A DNA stretch of 64,000 nt. Source: Marixanthomonas spongiae. GTDB taxonomy: Bacteria > Bacteroidota > Bacteroidia > Flavobacteriales > Flavobacteriaceae. The stretch covers positions 62,001-126,000 of the forward strand of contig NZ_QEHR01000003.1 of assembly GCF_003095375.1 (NCBI RefSeq). The letters run 5' to 3'. Positions 17,047 through 26,475 of the stretch are shown piece by piece (the stretch's first letter is position 1; every line of letters begins with the position of its first letter). Under the pieces are notes generated by a model. That model ran no database searches. It saw only the letters and a program-made list of their open reading frames with translations, and was not told where the DNA came from. Made by a program: the position numbers and the translations under genes.

Positions 17047-19965
17047 TTAATAATCGATGGCATCATAAATAGCTTGCTGTATTTTGGTTCGTAAATCGCT
17101 GCTTATCAATTTTCTGTTTCGCGAATCGGGATAGGTGCGGTTAGACAAGAATACATATACTATTTCCATTTCGGGGTCTGCCCAAGCAAAAGTGCCCGTA
17201 AAGCCACTGTGTCCAAAACTGGTCATGGAAACACAGCCACAGGTAGGACCTATATCGCCCAGTTGGGGTTTGTCGAAACCAACGCCGCGCCTTACATCGT
17301 CTTCACAATAATAACATGTATTAAAAGCATCCAACGTTTCGGGCTTAAAATAGCGCTTGCCTCCGTAAAATCCTTTCCATAAATACATTTGCATAATTTT
17401 GGCAATATCGTTTGACGTACTGAAAAGCCCCGCATGACCACTAACCCCGCCCAACATCGCCGCGCCTTGGTCGTGAACGTAACCTTGCACTTTTTGCATA
17501 CGGAAATACGTGTCATCTTCCGTAGGGACGAGCATATTTTTCGGAAATTTATTCAATGGCAAATAAGTGGTATGGTAGGCACCCATCGATTCATAATAAG
17601 TACGCTGAACCAGTTTTTCCAAAGAAGTACCGTAAAAATCCTCTAAATATTTTTTTAATATATAATAAGGTAGATCGCTGTATTTGTACCCTTTGGTCGG
17701 CCGTAATTCACTCTCCCGGATGATTTTGAAAATACTATCTTGGTAATCGCGCCGCATATATAATTTTTCTGCCACGGGCACATTAAATTTTTTACTGGGC
17801 TGTCTGCTGTAGTACTTTGCGGCAGGATTTTTTGTCACCGTATCTAAGGTATGAACGTAAAAGGGAATCCACGCCTTAAACCGTGCATAGTGCGAAAGCA
17901 TCTCTTTTAAGGTTACATTCGCTTTATTGGAGTATTTGTATTCGGGAAGCATTTCGGCCAAGGTCGTGTCCATGGTAAGCACGCCTTGATCGTACAGTTG
18001 CATGACCATGGGCAAGGTGGCTAGAATTTTGGTCAGGGAAGCCACGTCGTACATATCATTAGCATTAATAGCATTCTTTTTTTGCTGGGTTTGATAGCCA
18101 AAAGTCTTATCGTAGATCACTTTGCCTTTACGGGCGACCAAAATTTGGGCACCGGGCATCATATCGCCCCACAGCCCTGCCCTTGCCAACGAATCTATTT
18201 TTTTCAATTTATAACTGTTCATCCCAACGCTTTCTGGCGTTCCATACTGCAAGCGTTTTAAAGGTTGTGTTTGAAAATGGGTGTTCAGCAGAAAGGTCTC
18301 GCCCAACGTAACCGGAAGCTTTCCGTTAGCACCCCTAGCCCCAAAAATCAATTGTGCCGAAAGTTGCTGGGAAATAGCACTGTTTTGATAGGAAAGGATT
18401 ACCCCTTCAAAATTGGCCGCTGTTTTTAGTTCTGAAAGGGCATAGGGACGCGCAAAAACATCTAAGATCACCGTGTTGGTTCGGGCGATCTCGTATATCC
18501 AAATGAGTTCTTTTTCGGTGAAATTATAAGCTTTCCAAGGATTGTCATTGCTTTTGTGAAACCCGATGACCACGTAATTGTAGTTTTTCAGTTTCTGAAC
18601 ATAGCCGTCCAAGCTGTTGGCCTTTACCCAATCGATCTTGGCGTATTTCCGAAGTTCTTCCAAAAATGGTTTTCCCGAGGCATCGCCAAAGTTAACGTAA
18701 GCAATCTTCTTTTTCTGCAGGTCTTTAATGGGCAAGATGGCTTTGTCGTTTTTAAGGACCGTCAAGGCATTTTCCATGGCTTTTTCATATAAGGCATCGT
18801 CGTTTACCGTGTTCAATTCTTCAACCAAATAGGTGGTGTCTACTGGTTGATACTTGTTGAGTCCCACTTTGTATTTAGCGTATAAAATCTTTTTAACCGA
18901 ATGCTCTAACCGCTCTTCGGTTATGGTGCCTTCGCGATAAGCCGTTACCAACATAGCGTGGGCTTTTGGGATATCTTCGGAAATGAGCAAAACATCGTTC
19001 CCCGCCAAAAAAGCGGCCAGGTCTATCTCGCCAGGTTGATCAAAATTGGCCACCCCGCGCATGTTGAGCGCATCGGTAAAAATAAGGCCATTGAAACCCA
19101 ATTTGCCTTTAAGGATATTGGTAACCACGTTTTTTGAAAGCGATGAGGGATAATTGAGCTTATCTTCCAGTGCGGGCACGTTTAAATGGGCTACCATCAC
19201 GCTGCTTAAGCCTTCGTTAATGAGTTTTTTGTAAGGGTACAGCTCTATACTGTCCAAACGGGCGCGGGTGTGGTCTATGGTAGGCAATACTTTGTGGGAG
19301 TCGTCTTCGGTATCACCGTGGCCGGGAAAGTGTTTGGCACTGCCCAAAATACCGGCGTCGTGAAAACCTTTCATAAAAGCCAGGGCTTTTTCGGTCACGT
19401 TTTCTTTGTCCTCGCCAAAAGAGCGGTTGCCAATAATTGGGTTATTGGGATTGGTGTTGATATCGACCACTGGCGCAAAATTAATGTGCACGCCCAACCG
19501 TTTGCTTTGTTCACCAATGCGCTTGCCCACTTGGCGTACAATATCGTTATCTTCAATGGCACCAAGTGTCATGTTCCACGGAAAGGCATAAGTTGAATCC
19601 AACCGCATGGCCAAGCCCCATTCGGCATCCATTCCTATGAGCAAAGGGGTTTTTGACCGTTCTTGAAATTCATTGTTCAGCTTTGCCTGCCGCTGTGGCC
19701 CACCTTTCGAGAAGATAACCCCACCAATATACTGATTGTCTATAAGTTGGTTTACCTTATTTATTTTGGCTTTTGGGGCACTGGAAAACACATCGACCAT
19801 AAAAAGCTGGCCAATTTTTTCCTGTAACGACATGTTCCCGTAAATACTGTCCACCCATTTTTTCTGGTTTTCAAAATCTTCCTTAACGATCAACGGGTTG
19901 ACCTGTTGGCTATAAGCGGAAACAAAAAGTAAGGTGAGCAGTGAGGTTAACAGCAATTTTTTCAT
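17047..19965 (-). CDS. GH3 beta-N-acetylhexosaminidase fused to a serine beta-lactamase domain
   Basis: A secreted protein of 972 residues from the ATG at 19963-19965; an upstream in-frame TTG (19978-19980) is not used because the signal peptide begins at this ATG. The N-terminal half is a GH3 NagZ-like glycosidase with KHFPGHGDTEDDSH, which holds the catalytic Asp/His pair. A GH3 C-terminal domain follows. The last 380 residues are a class C beta-lactamase/DD-peptidase-like domain with SLTK (Ser-x-x-Lys) and YSD as the tyrosine motif. The fusion fits peptidoglycan recycling or remodelling in the periplasm. It lies 15 bases upstream of bshA, probably in the same transcript. Confidence 0.9.
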   Translation of the reverse strand: MKKLLLTSLLTLLFVSAYSQQVNPLIVKEDFENQKKWVDSIYGNMSLQEKIGQLFMVDVFSSAPKAKINKVNQLIDNQYIGGVIFSKGGPQRQAKLNNEFQERSKTPLLIGMDAEWGLAMRLDSTYAFPWNMTLGAIEDNDIVRQVGKRIGEQSKRLGVHINFAPVVDINTNPNNPIIGNRSFGEDKENVTEKALAFMKGFHDAGILGSAKHFPGHGDTEDDSHKVLPTIDHTRARLDSIELYPYKKLINEGLSSVMVAHLNVPALEDKLNYPSSLSKNVVTNILKGKLGFNGLIFTDALNMRGVANFDQPGEIDLAAFLAGNDVLLISEDIPKAHAMLVTAYREGTITEERLEHSVKKILYAKYKVGLNKYQPVDTTYLVEELNTVNDDALYEKAMENALTVLKNDKAILPIKDLQKKKIAYVNFGDASGKPFLEELRKYAKIDWVKANSLDGYVQKLKNYNYVVIGFHKSNDNPWKAYNFTEKELIWIYEIARTNTVILDVFARPYALSELKTAANFEGVILSYQNSAISQQLSAQLIFGARGANGKLPVTLGETFLLNTHFQTQPLKRLQYGTPESVGMNSYKLKKIDSLARAGLWGDMMPGAQILVARKGKVIYDKTFGYQTQQKKNAINANDMYDVASLTKILATLPMVMQLYDQGVLTMDTTLAEMLPEYKYSNKANVTLKEMLSHYARFKAWIPFYVHTLDTVTKNPAAKYYSRQPSKKFNVPVAEKLYMRRDYQDSIFKIIRESELRPTKGYKYSDLPYYILKKYLEDFYGTSLEKLVQRTYYESMGAYHTTYLPLNKFPKNMLVPTEDDTYFRMQKVQGYVHDQGAAMLGGVSGHAGLFSTSNDIAKIMQMYLWKGFYGGKRYFKPETLDAFNTCYYCEDDVRRGVGFDKPQLGDIGPTCGCVSMTSFGHSGFTGTFAWADPEMEIVYVFLSNRTYPDSRNRKLISSDLRTKIQQAIYDAIDY

Positions 19966-19983
19966 AAACCGAAAGTACAAAAA

Positions 19984-20469
19984 CTATGATAAAAAACGAT
20001 TGTGCCAGGACTCTTTTGCCGGTACTTCCCAGTTTTCCAAATATTCTTGTTTCGTATTCACCAAATTATTGAAAACCACGGTGTTTTTGGAAACCGACCT
20101 GTTTTTTGCCATTTTTCTAAAATCGGCCAATGGTTTGTGTGCTATGTATTCGCCCGTATAGAACGTAACGTTCATTTTGTCCATCAAATCGACGTTGTAC
20201 TCTTTTTCCAACGATTGTATAAAACGCACCGAGGCATCAATACTGCAGCCCGACGCGGCTGCAATGGATTGGTTAAGCCCAATGACGATAAAACGGTTGT
20301 GTTTAAGCTCGAAGCCGGCCTGTAAATCGGTCCCGTGGGCGGTCCATTCCTTCAGGAAGGCTTCGGTTTTTATTTCTATTTCGGCAACTTCTTCATCGGT
20401 GAATTTTCGGTTGGACTGGTAAATCCAAATCCGAGAGTCGTTTGGGAGGTTTTCAAAAGCTGTAAGCAT
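19984..20469 (-). CDS. Conserved protein, function unknown
   Basis: A 161-residue soluble protein without signal peptide or membrane helices. Homologues in Flavobacteria are often labelled ABC transporter ATPase, but I see no Walker A, Walker B or signature motif, so that name is not supported. Recognisable features are the opening NLPNDSRIWIYQSNRKFTDEE, a possible cysteine-centred loop AAASGCSIDASVRF and FNNLVNTKQEYLENWEVPA near the end. It ends 18 bases before the GH3/beta-lactamase start and is likely co-transcribed with it. Confidence 0.6.
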   Translation of the reverse strand: MLTAFENLPNDSRIWIYQSNRKFTDEEVAEIEIKTEAFLKEWTAHGTDLQAGFELKHNRFIVIGLNQSIAAASGCSIDASVRFIQSLEKEYNVDLMDKMNVTFYTGEYIAHKPLADFRKMAKNRSVSKNTVVFNNLVNTKQEYLENWEVPAKESWHNRFLS

Positions 20470-20541
20470 ATTTTATTTTTTCTGAAGCAAAACAACGTTC
20501 TGCAATACGTTATCCCGCTTTTTGTTGTTATATCAATTAGT

Positions 20542-21192
20542 TTATTCTTTTATGATCACGAACGAAGCCTTATAGCCAGTGCCCAGATTCCATTCTTTGG
20601 CCGAAATGAGCTGGCCTTTATCGTCATACACATGCAACTCGGCAGTGTTGGGGCCTGAGGTGCCTTGGTTTAACGCTTCAAATTCTACCGTATTTATACC
20701 TTGCTCCAGAGGTAGTTTTAAACCAATGAAAGAGGAAACGAGGGACAGATCGGACCGTACCACGTCCCCATTCACGTAAATGCGTATCCTGTCGCCATCC
20801 ACATATTCGTGATCGCGGCACATTACATTTACAAATTCGCCATTGGTGGATACATTGCCCAAGTTTTGGTCGCTTAGATAAGCCGCAAGTACTGGTTTGT
20901 CTTTTTTCTGAAAATATTTAGGCTGTTCATCGGTTTTGTAGTCCATCAAGCCATCTCCTTCAGCGAATTTTATATCTGGTTCTTCTTCGCCCAATTCTGG
21001 CGCGTCGGTTCCCTGTTTTTTAGGTTTGGTAAGGCTTGGTGCCTCAATATCGGGAAAATCGATTAGGGTTTCGGTCTCGCCTTCGGTATTTTCAATAGAC
21101 TCAAAGCGTACACTTGTATTTTGGTTGTCAATTTGCGACACACCCTTAACAGTGGTCAAGCCAAAACATAGCAGGAGCAAAATATATTTCAT
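20542..21192 (-). CDS. Secreted protein of unknown function
   Basis: A 216-residue protein from the ATG at 21190-21192, which opens a clear signal peptide (MKYILLLLCFGLTTVKGVSQ). I prefer this start to a longer frame at 21237. The N-terminal half of the mature protein is acidic and low in complexity (EEEPDIKFAEGDGLMDY). The C-terminal 110 residues look like a beta-sandwich: DGDRIRIYVNGDVVRSDL, LPLEQGINTVEFEALNQG, PNTAELHVYD, which resembles secreted carbohydrate- or cell-envelope-associated folds. It has its own gap on either side. No named family is recognised. Confidence 0.6.
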   Translation of the reverse strand: MKYILLLLCFGLTTVKGVSQIDNQNTSVRFESIENTEGETETLIDFPDIEAPSLTKPKKQGTDAPELGEEEPDIKFAEGDGLMDYKTDEQPKYFQKKDKPVLAAYLSDQNLGNVSTNGEFVNVMCRDHEYVDGDRIRIYVNGDVVRSDLSLVSSFIGLKLPLEQGINTVEFEALNQGTSGPNTAELHVYDDKGQLISAKEWNLGTGYKASFVIIKE

Positions 21193-21280
21193 AGTCGCCA
21201 AAAATTTCTTGAAAATTATTTGCAATAAGCACGCCAAAGATAACCAACACGACCCATCATTTTCTTAAAAATAACTGAAA

Positions 21281-22228
21281 TTACGCACTGATATTGTTTA
21301 AAGTTTCCATTTCAGAATTGGAGAGTTCTAAATTGACGGCTTGCGCAAAGGCATCGAGGTGCTCTTTTTTGGTCGCACTGACAATGGGTGCCGTGACTCT
21401 TGGGTTTTGAAGCAACCATGCCAACGAAACGGCAGCAGGGGAAACACTGTGGTTTTTTGCAATTTCGGTAACGGCATGTATGATGGACCTTGTTTTTTGG
21501 TTCCAATGTTTTTTTACATAATCGGTTCTGGACGAGTTTTCAACAGCTTCTTGCGAGTTGTATTTACCGGTAAGCAGCCCGCTGGCCAATGAAAAGTAAG
21601 TGGCGACCCCTAAATTGAAATCGTTGCATACCTCTTCAATAGCACCTTCGAGTTTAGAGCGCTCCACTAAGTTGTATTCCGGTTGATATACTGTATAGGC
21701 CGGCAAACCATTTTCTTCTGCCACCAACAGCGACTGTCGCAACCGTTCGGACGAAAAATTAGAGGCTCCAATATAACGCACCCTCTTTTCATTTATGAGT
21801 TTTTTGAAAGTTCCCAAGGTTTCTTCAGGCGGGGTGGATTCATCGTCTTTATGGGCATAGTACAAATCCACATAATCGGTTTGCAGCCGGTTTAGGGAAT
21901 CGTCAATAGATTTTTTAAGGTGTTTTTCTGAAATGTCGATTCCACCTTGCCCCATATCCATTCCTGCCTTGGTACAAATAACCATCATATCACGATTGCC
22001 GCGTTCTTTCATCCATTTGCCAATGATTTTTTCAGATTCGCCGCCGGTGTTGCCGTTGTACCATCTTGAATACACATCGGCAGTATCGATACAGTTGATG
22101 CCCAATTCAAAAATGGCATCTAACATTTTAAAAGATTCTTTTTCGTTGAGGGTCCAACCGAAGACATTTCCGCCGAAAATAATGGGCGAAATTTTCAGTT
22201 GGGTGTTCCCGAGTGCTATTTTTTTCAT
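21281..22228 (-). CDS. Aldo/keto reductase
   Basis: A 315-residue NADPH-dependent oxidoreductase of the AKR superfamily. The catalytic tetrad is recognisable: Asp in NCIDTADVYS, the following Tyr, Lys in VICTKAGMD and His in LYYAHKDDE. The N-terminus (LGNTQLKISPIIFGGNVFGW) and the loop YIGASNFSSERL are typical of the YajO/Tas-like group that includes pyridoxal reductases and general aldehyde reductases. The substrate is unknown. It is flanked by gaps with no nearby partner. Confidence 0.85.
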   Translation of the reverse strand: MKKIALGNTQLKISPIIFGGNVFGWTLNEKESFKMLDAIFELGINCIDTADVYSRWYNGNTGGESEKIIGKWMKERGNRDMMVICTKAGMDMGQGGIDISEKHLKKSIDDSLNRLQTDYVDLYYAHKDDESTPPEETLGTFKKLINEKRVRYIGASNFSSERLRQSLLVAEENGLPAYTVYQPEYNLVERSKLEGAIEEVCNDFNLGVATYFSLASGLLTGKYNSQEAVENSSRTDYVKKHWNQKTRSIIHAVTEIAKNHSVSPAAVSLAWLLQNPRVTAPIVSATKKEHLDAFAQAVNLELSNSEMETLNNISA

Positions 22229-22289
22229 AAAAAAGCAATATTTATACTAAAGTTAAAAAATGGGTGTTATGTCTGTCAAGAAATCACGA

Positions 22290-22505
22290 CTAATCGTCTG
22301 ATCTTTTTTTCCGCTTATGGCGCCAAACAAAGATCAAAATTACGAACACAACAGGGATGACAATGTAGATTATTATATCGGCAGGATCTGATAAATCCAG
22401 CGGTTTATTGTTGTCTGGATGCGGCACTTCTTTCGGGATTTGCGCTTCAGCTTCAAAAAATAAGGCCATACACGCGACAAAAAGGCTGAGAATTCGTTTT
22501 TCCAT
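22290..22505 (-). CDS. Small single-pass membrane protein
   Basis: A 71-residue protein with a signal-peptide-like N-terminus (ILSLFVACMALFFEAEAQ), a short exposed stretch (PKEVPHPDNNKPLDLSDP), a transmembrane helix (IIIYIVIPVVFVILIFVW) and a basic cytosolic tail (RHKRKKRSDD). The DNNKPLDLSDPADIIIY block marks a small flavobacterial family that databases sometimes call adenylosuccinate synthetase; nothing here supports that name. Function unknown. Confidence 0.55.
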   Translation of the reverse strand: MEKRILSLFVACMALFFEAEAQIPKEVPHPDNNKPLDLSDPADIIIYIVIPVVFVILIFVWRHKRKKRSDD

Positions 22506-22639
22506 AGCTTTGTTTTTGGTTGAATGTACTTATTTTACTCCGTTTAAGCATACTATTTAACAAAAGATGTTAAGAATTTGGATTTGTGGATTCTAAACCT
22601 TATCATGCTCTGTTATTAAATTAAACACAGGCTATACAT

Positions 22640-23506
22640 ATGAGACAACTTAAGATTACGAAGCAGGTTACAAACAGGGAAACAAAGTCTTTAAACAGTT
22701 ATTTACAGGATGTAAGTAAAATAGACATGATCACGGCCGAGGAAGAAGTGGAATTGGCACAGCGCATACGGGAAGGTGATCAGGCCGCCCTGGAGAAGTT
22801 GACACGGTCTAACCTTCGTTTCGTGATTTCGGTAGCAAAACAATACCAAAATCAAGGGTTAAGCCTTTCAGACCTTATTAATGAAGGCAACGTTGGCTTG
22901 GTAAAAGCCGCCAAACGATTTGATGAAACCCGGGGGTTTAAGTTCATCTCGTACGCTGTATGGTGGATTAGGCAGTCCATCTTGCAAGCTATTGCCGAAC
23001 AGGCCCGTGTGGTGCGATTACCGCTCAACAAAATTGGTGACATCAGCAAAATAAACAAGGCTGCCATCCATTTGGAGCAAGTACACCAACGCAAGCCCAC
23101 CGCGGAAGAGATTGCAAAGGAATTGGATATTTCGGTACGTAAAGTAAAGAGCTCGTTAAAAAACTCGAACAAAAGTCTGTCGATGGATGCTCCTTTTCAG
23201 GAAGGGGAAAACGACAACAACCTGTACGATGTCATTAGCTCTGGCGAAAGCCCCAACCCCGATAAGTCGTTGATTCACGAATCGCTACGTATCGAGATAG
23301 ACCGTGCGCTGGACACCTTGTCGCCACGGGAAGCCGATGTAGTACGATTGAATTTTGGCCTCGGCGGACAACCGGTAATGACCTTGCAGGAAATTGGCGA
23401 TACGTTCGATTTAAGTCGGGAACGGGTGCGCCAAATACGTGAGAAAGCCATTCGTAGGTTGCGCCAGCAGTCTAAAAGTCACATCTTAAAAAAGTATTTA
23501 GGATAA
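22640..23506 (+). CDS. rpoD: Primary RNA polymerase sigma factor
   Basis: A 288-residue sigma-70 of the short Bacteroidota type, without region 1.1. Region 1.2 is [20 protein letters not shown], region 2 has [20 protein letters not shown] and the promoter-melting stretch [13 protein letters not shown], region 3 starts at [11 protein letters not shown], and the region 4 helix-turn-helix is [20 protein letters not shown]. It directs RNA polymerase to housekeeping promoters. In this phylum the primary factor recognises TTTG/TAnnTTTG elements, as seen before rpsA. The gene has its own leader and no partner in the immediate operon. Confidence 0.95.
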   Translation: MRQLKITKQVTNRETKSLNSYLQDVSKIDMITAEEEVELAQRIREGDQAALEKLTRSNLRFVISVAKQYQNQGLSLSDLINEGNVGLVKAAKRFDETRGFKFISYAVWWIRQSILQAIAEQARVVRLPLNKIGDISKINKAAIHLEQVHQRKPTAEEIAKELDISVRKVKSSLKNSNKSLSMDAPFQEGENDNNLYDVISSGESPNPDKSLIHESLRIEIDRALDTLSPREADVVRLNFGLGGQPVMTLQEIGDTFDLSRERVRQIREKAIRRLRQQSKSHILKKYLG

Positions 23507-23575
23507 TATTTTAAGATTTTTTTAAAAGCGGGTATAATTTCTACGTGTATCTTTATGAAAACCAACTAAAGATAT

Positions 23576-25399
23576 ATGACAATAGAAATTATACTCGTTT
23601 TTTCTATTCTGCTTATTACCATCGTGCTTTTTGCATTCGAGGTTTTTCCCGTTGACAAAATAGCACTCTTTCTCATTGTGGCTTTGGCACTTTTTGGTTT
23701 GGTAACTCCAGAAGAGGCCATATCGGGTTTTTCCAACACAGCGACGATAACCGTGCTGGCATTGATGATCGTTGCCATTGGCATGGAAGACACGGGAGTG
23801 ATCGCTACCTTAGCACTTTTCTTAAGGAAACTTCATATACTGCCCTTTGTTATTTTGTTACCGGTTTTTATGTTCATCACGGCGGGAATTTCGGCCTTTA
23901 TAAGCACAACGGCCGTTGTGATTGTGTTTATCAAGATAATTTCTGAAATATCAAAACGGTTTAAACTTCCAGAGTCCAAATTGTTATTGCCTATCTCTTT
24001 TGCAGGTATACTGGGCGGCAGTTGCACATTGATGGGCACCTCTACTAACTTGATTGTTAATTCGGTAGCTTTGAATTTAGGTGCCGAACGCTTCAGTTTT
24101 TTTGAGTTTTCATTGTACGGGGTCGTCTTTTTGGCGGTGTCCATTGTGGTGATCACCATTGCTTCCAGATGGTTGCCCAAGGCGCGTAAAGAAACAATTG
24201 AGGACGAATACAAGATTGAAAAGTTCGTGACCTCCGTTTCGGTTACTGAAAACTCTCCCTTAATCGGTAAAAAAATTGAAGAAACCGTTTTTTTTAATAA
24301 CGAGGATGTTTCCTTGTTGAAAATTTCAAGAAACAATCAAACCAATAATGCCCCGGGACGTTACGTAACCCTAAAAAAAGGCGATAAGTTGCTGTTGCTC
24401 TGCAATATGGAAAACCTGATGCGCTTAAACGAATTTGAAGGGCTGGAGATTCGCGAACAATTGGACGTGGGTGAAACAGTGTACAACTTAGAGGACATTG
24501 ATGATGAAGAGAAAGACAACCCAGAAAATTTAGGTTTTGTAGAACTTTTGATTTTACCCGGTTCTGCTTTGATAGGCAGATCGTTAAAAGAAATAAGAAG
24601 GCAATCCATACAGAACGCCACTCCCATTGCCATAAGAAAACGCAAAAACATACGTAACACCAAAGAGCGGCTCATTAGAAAAGATATAGGTCAAATAGCC
24701 CTGAAACCGGGCGATAGGCTTTTGGTTGAAATACCCAAACAAGACATTCCACGTCTGGAAGGGCTGGAAAACGTAGCTATATTGCAAGAGCATGACCTCC
24801 CATCTCATAAAGATAATTTTAAAAAAAGCATTGGTTTTGGTATATTGTTGTTGATAATCGGCTTAGCGGCAAGTGGCATACTGAGCATTTTAATAAGTTC
24901 GTTACTGGGGGTAACCCTGTTGTTGTTCACCAATTGCATAACCCTTACCGATGTGTATCACAGGGTGAACTGGCAGGTTATTTTTCTTTTGGCGGGAATG
25001 ATCCCTTTAGGGGTCGCCATGCACAACTCAGGGGCCGACCAGTGGCTTTCTGATCAATTATTGAAGGTGCTGGAAGGAAAGCCCAACGTTATCATCATCG
25101 GGTTGGTTTTTTTAATCACCATGGTCATGAGCGGCGTAATAAGCAACAACGCAACGGCTATTATTATGACGCCCATTGCCATTTCGGTAGCTGTAGGAAT
25201 GGAACTGCCTTTTAAGCCCTTTATTTTGGCCGTGCTGTTTGGGGCCAATTTCAGTTTTTTCACGCCTATGGGCTATCAAACAAATACCTTAATATATGGT
25301 ATGGGTGTTTATAAGTTCAGGCATTTTTTAATCATAGGAGGCATTCTCTCCATCATCCTCTGGATTTTGGGTACGTTTATGCTTTCAACATTACTTTAA
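23576..25399 (+). CDS. SLC13-type permease with two TrkA-C domains
   Basis: A 607-residue transporter of the SLC13/DASS permease group. The N-terminal membrane half has FISTTAVVIVFIKII and GGSCTLMGTSTNLIVNS, the signature loop. Two cytosolic TrkA-C-like domains follow, about residues 215-300 (GRYVTLKKGDKLLLLCN) and 320-400 (GSALIGRSLKEI, LKPGDRLLVE). The C-terminal half carries SGVISNNATAIIMTPIAI. Such proteins carry dicarboxylate, citrate or sulfate ions with sodium; the substrate here is unknown. An MscS channel gene follows by 25 bases. Confidence 0.85.
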   Translation: MTIEIILVFSILLITIVLFAFEVFPVDKIALFLIVALALFGLVTPEEAISGFSNTATITVLALMIVAIGMEDTGVIATLALFLRKLHILPFVILLPVFMFITAGISAFISTTAVVIVFIKIISEISKRFKLPESKLLLPISFAGILGGSCTLMGTSTNLIVNSVALNLGAERFSFFEFSLYGVVFLAVSIVVITIASRWLPKARKETIEDEYKIEKFVTSVSVTENSPLIGKKIEETVFFNNEDVSLLKISRNNQTNNAPGRYVTLKKGDKLLLLCNMENLMRLNEFEGLEIREQLDVGETVYNLEDIDDEEKDNPENLGFVELLILPGSALIGRSLKEIRRQSIQNATPIAIRKRKNIRNTKERLIRKDIGQIALKPGDRLLVEIPKQDIPRLEGLENVAILQEHDLPSHKDNFKKSIGFGILLLIIGLAASGILSILISSLLGVTLLLFTNCITLTDVYHRVNWQVIFLLAGMIPLGVAMHNSGADQWLSDQLLKVLEGKPNVIIIGLVFLITMVMSGVISNNATAIIMTPIAISVAVGMELPFKPFILAVLFGANFSFFTPMGYQTNTLIYGMGVYKFRHFLIIGGILSIILWILGTFMLSTLL

Positions 25400-25424
25400 T
25401 ATAAAAATAAAAAACAAATAAATT

Positions 25425-26318
25425 ATGAAAGAGAATACATTTTCAGTAAACGACGCAATTTCAAATTTGTGGGACAAATTAGACGGGTGGCTGGACGCCA
25501 TTATCTTAAAACTCCCCAACTTCGCCGTGGCGATATTGGTATTGGTCATTTTTTACTTTTTGGCAAAAATGATGGCTAAGTTTTCCAAAAAGGTTCTTTT
25601 GAAAAAAATAAGCGACGAGGCCATTAAACAAATGGTTGTTAAAATCATATTTGCCGTAGTTTTAATTGTTGGTTTTTTCATCGCCCTTGGGGTAATGGAA
25701 CTCAATAAAGTATTAACATCGGTCCTTGCTGGTGCTGGGGTTGTAGGTTTGGCCATTGGTTTGGCACTGCAAGGAACCCTAAGTAATACGTTTTCTGGAT
25801 TGTTGCTTTCCTTTTTGCCAAAAATAAGGATAGGCGATTTTATAGAAGCAGGCGACCACAAAGGATATGTTACCGAAATAAGCCTCCGTAATGTGACCAT
25901 TAGGCAAACAGACAATGAGTATGTAATTGTGCCAAATTCAATTATAGTGGACAATCCGTTCACCAATTACTCTTGGACCGAACGTTCCCGAGTGGATGTA
26001 AGCTGTGGCGTGGGTTATGAAGACGACTTGGAAAAAGTGGAAGAATTGACCCTGAAAATAATAAAGGAGAATTTTCCACATCAAGAAGGGGAATCTATTG
26101 ACTTTTTCTTTACCGAATTTGGCAACAGCTCCATTAACTTTGTGACCCGGTTTTGGATTGACAGTAAAAAACCAAAACCAAAATTAGCGGCTCAACATAA
26201 AGCCATTAAACTCATTAAGAAACATTTTGATGAAGCCGGGTTTAACATTCCGTTCCCCATACGTACATTGGACTTCGGAAAAAACAAGCTCCAAATGGCT
26301 CCAAACAACGATGAATAA
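25425..26318 (+). CDS. MscS-family mechanosensitive channel (2 of 4)
   Basis: A 297-residue MscS homologue. An N-terminal helix (LDAIILKLPNFAVAILVLVI), a second helix (MVVKIIFAVVLIVGFFIALG), a pore helix with LAGAGVVGLAIGLALQGTLS, and a cytosolic beta domain beginning PKIRIGDFIE are present. The C-terminal vestibule ends in FNIPFPIRTLDFG. It follows the permease closely and is probably co-transcribed with it, which would join solute uptake to a release valve. A strong hairpin terminator follows at 26342-26369. Confidence 0.9.
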   Translation: MKENTFSVNDAISNLWDKLDGWLDAIILKLPNFAVAILVLVIFYFLAKMMAKFSKKVLLKKISDEAIKQMVVKIIFAVVLIVGFFIALGVMELNKVLTSVLAGAGVVGLAIGLALQGTLSNTFSGLLLSFLPKIRIGDFIEAGDHKGYVTEISLRNVTIRQTDNEYVIVPNSIIVDNPFTNYSWTERSRVDVSCGVGYEDDLEKVEELTLKIIKENFPHQEGESIDFFFTEFGNSSINFVTRFWIDSKKPKPKLAAQHKAIKLIKKHFDEAGFNIPFPIRTLDFGKNKLQMAPNNDE

Positions 26319-26341
26319 TCTTGATATTTAATCTTGTAAAG

Positions 26342-26369
26342 AAAACGGATACTTCGGTGTCCGTTTTTT
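26342..26369 (+). terminator. Rho-independent terminator with UUCG loop
   Basis: An 11-base stem (AAAACGGATAC pairing with GTGTCCGTTTT, one G-U pair) closes on a stable TTCG tetraloop and runs into T. It ends the permease-channel transcription unit. Confidence 0.85.
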
Positions 26370-26425
26370 AATGCCTTGACTTTAAGTTTTTTTAACAAAA
26401 CAATAGGAAACCTTAACTATCCCCC

Positions 26426-26449
26426 TATACGTGTTTACACGTATATTTG
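26426..26449 (+). promoter_or_regulatory. Palindromic operator-like site overlapping a -7 box
   Basis: TATACGTG (26426-26433) and CACGTATA (26438-26445) are perfect inverted arms around TTTA. The right arm overlaps TATATTTG (26442-26449), a good TAnnTTTG -7 box 27 bases before the OmpA start. The position is that expected of a repressor site. Confidence 0.5.
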
Positions 26450-26475
26450 TGCCAACAATAAACCTAAAAACATTC

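Noticed and set aside
19984-20469. ABC transporter ATPase label for this small gene
   Set aside because: No Walker A, Walker B or signature motif is present, so only a conserved unknown protein is supported.
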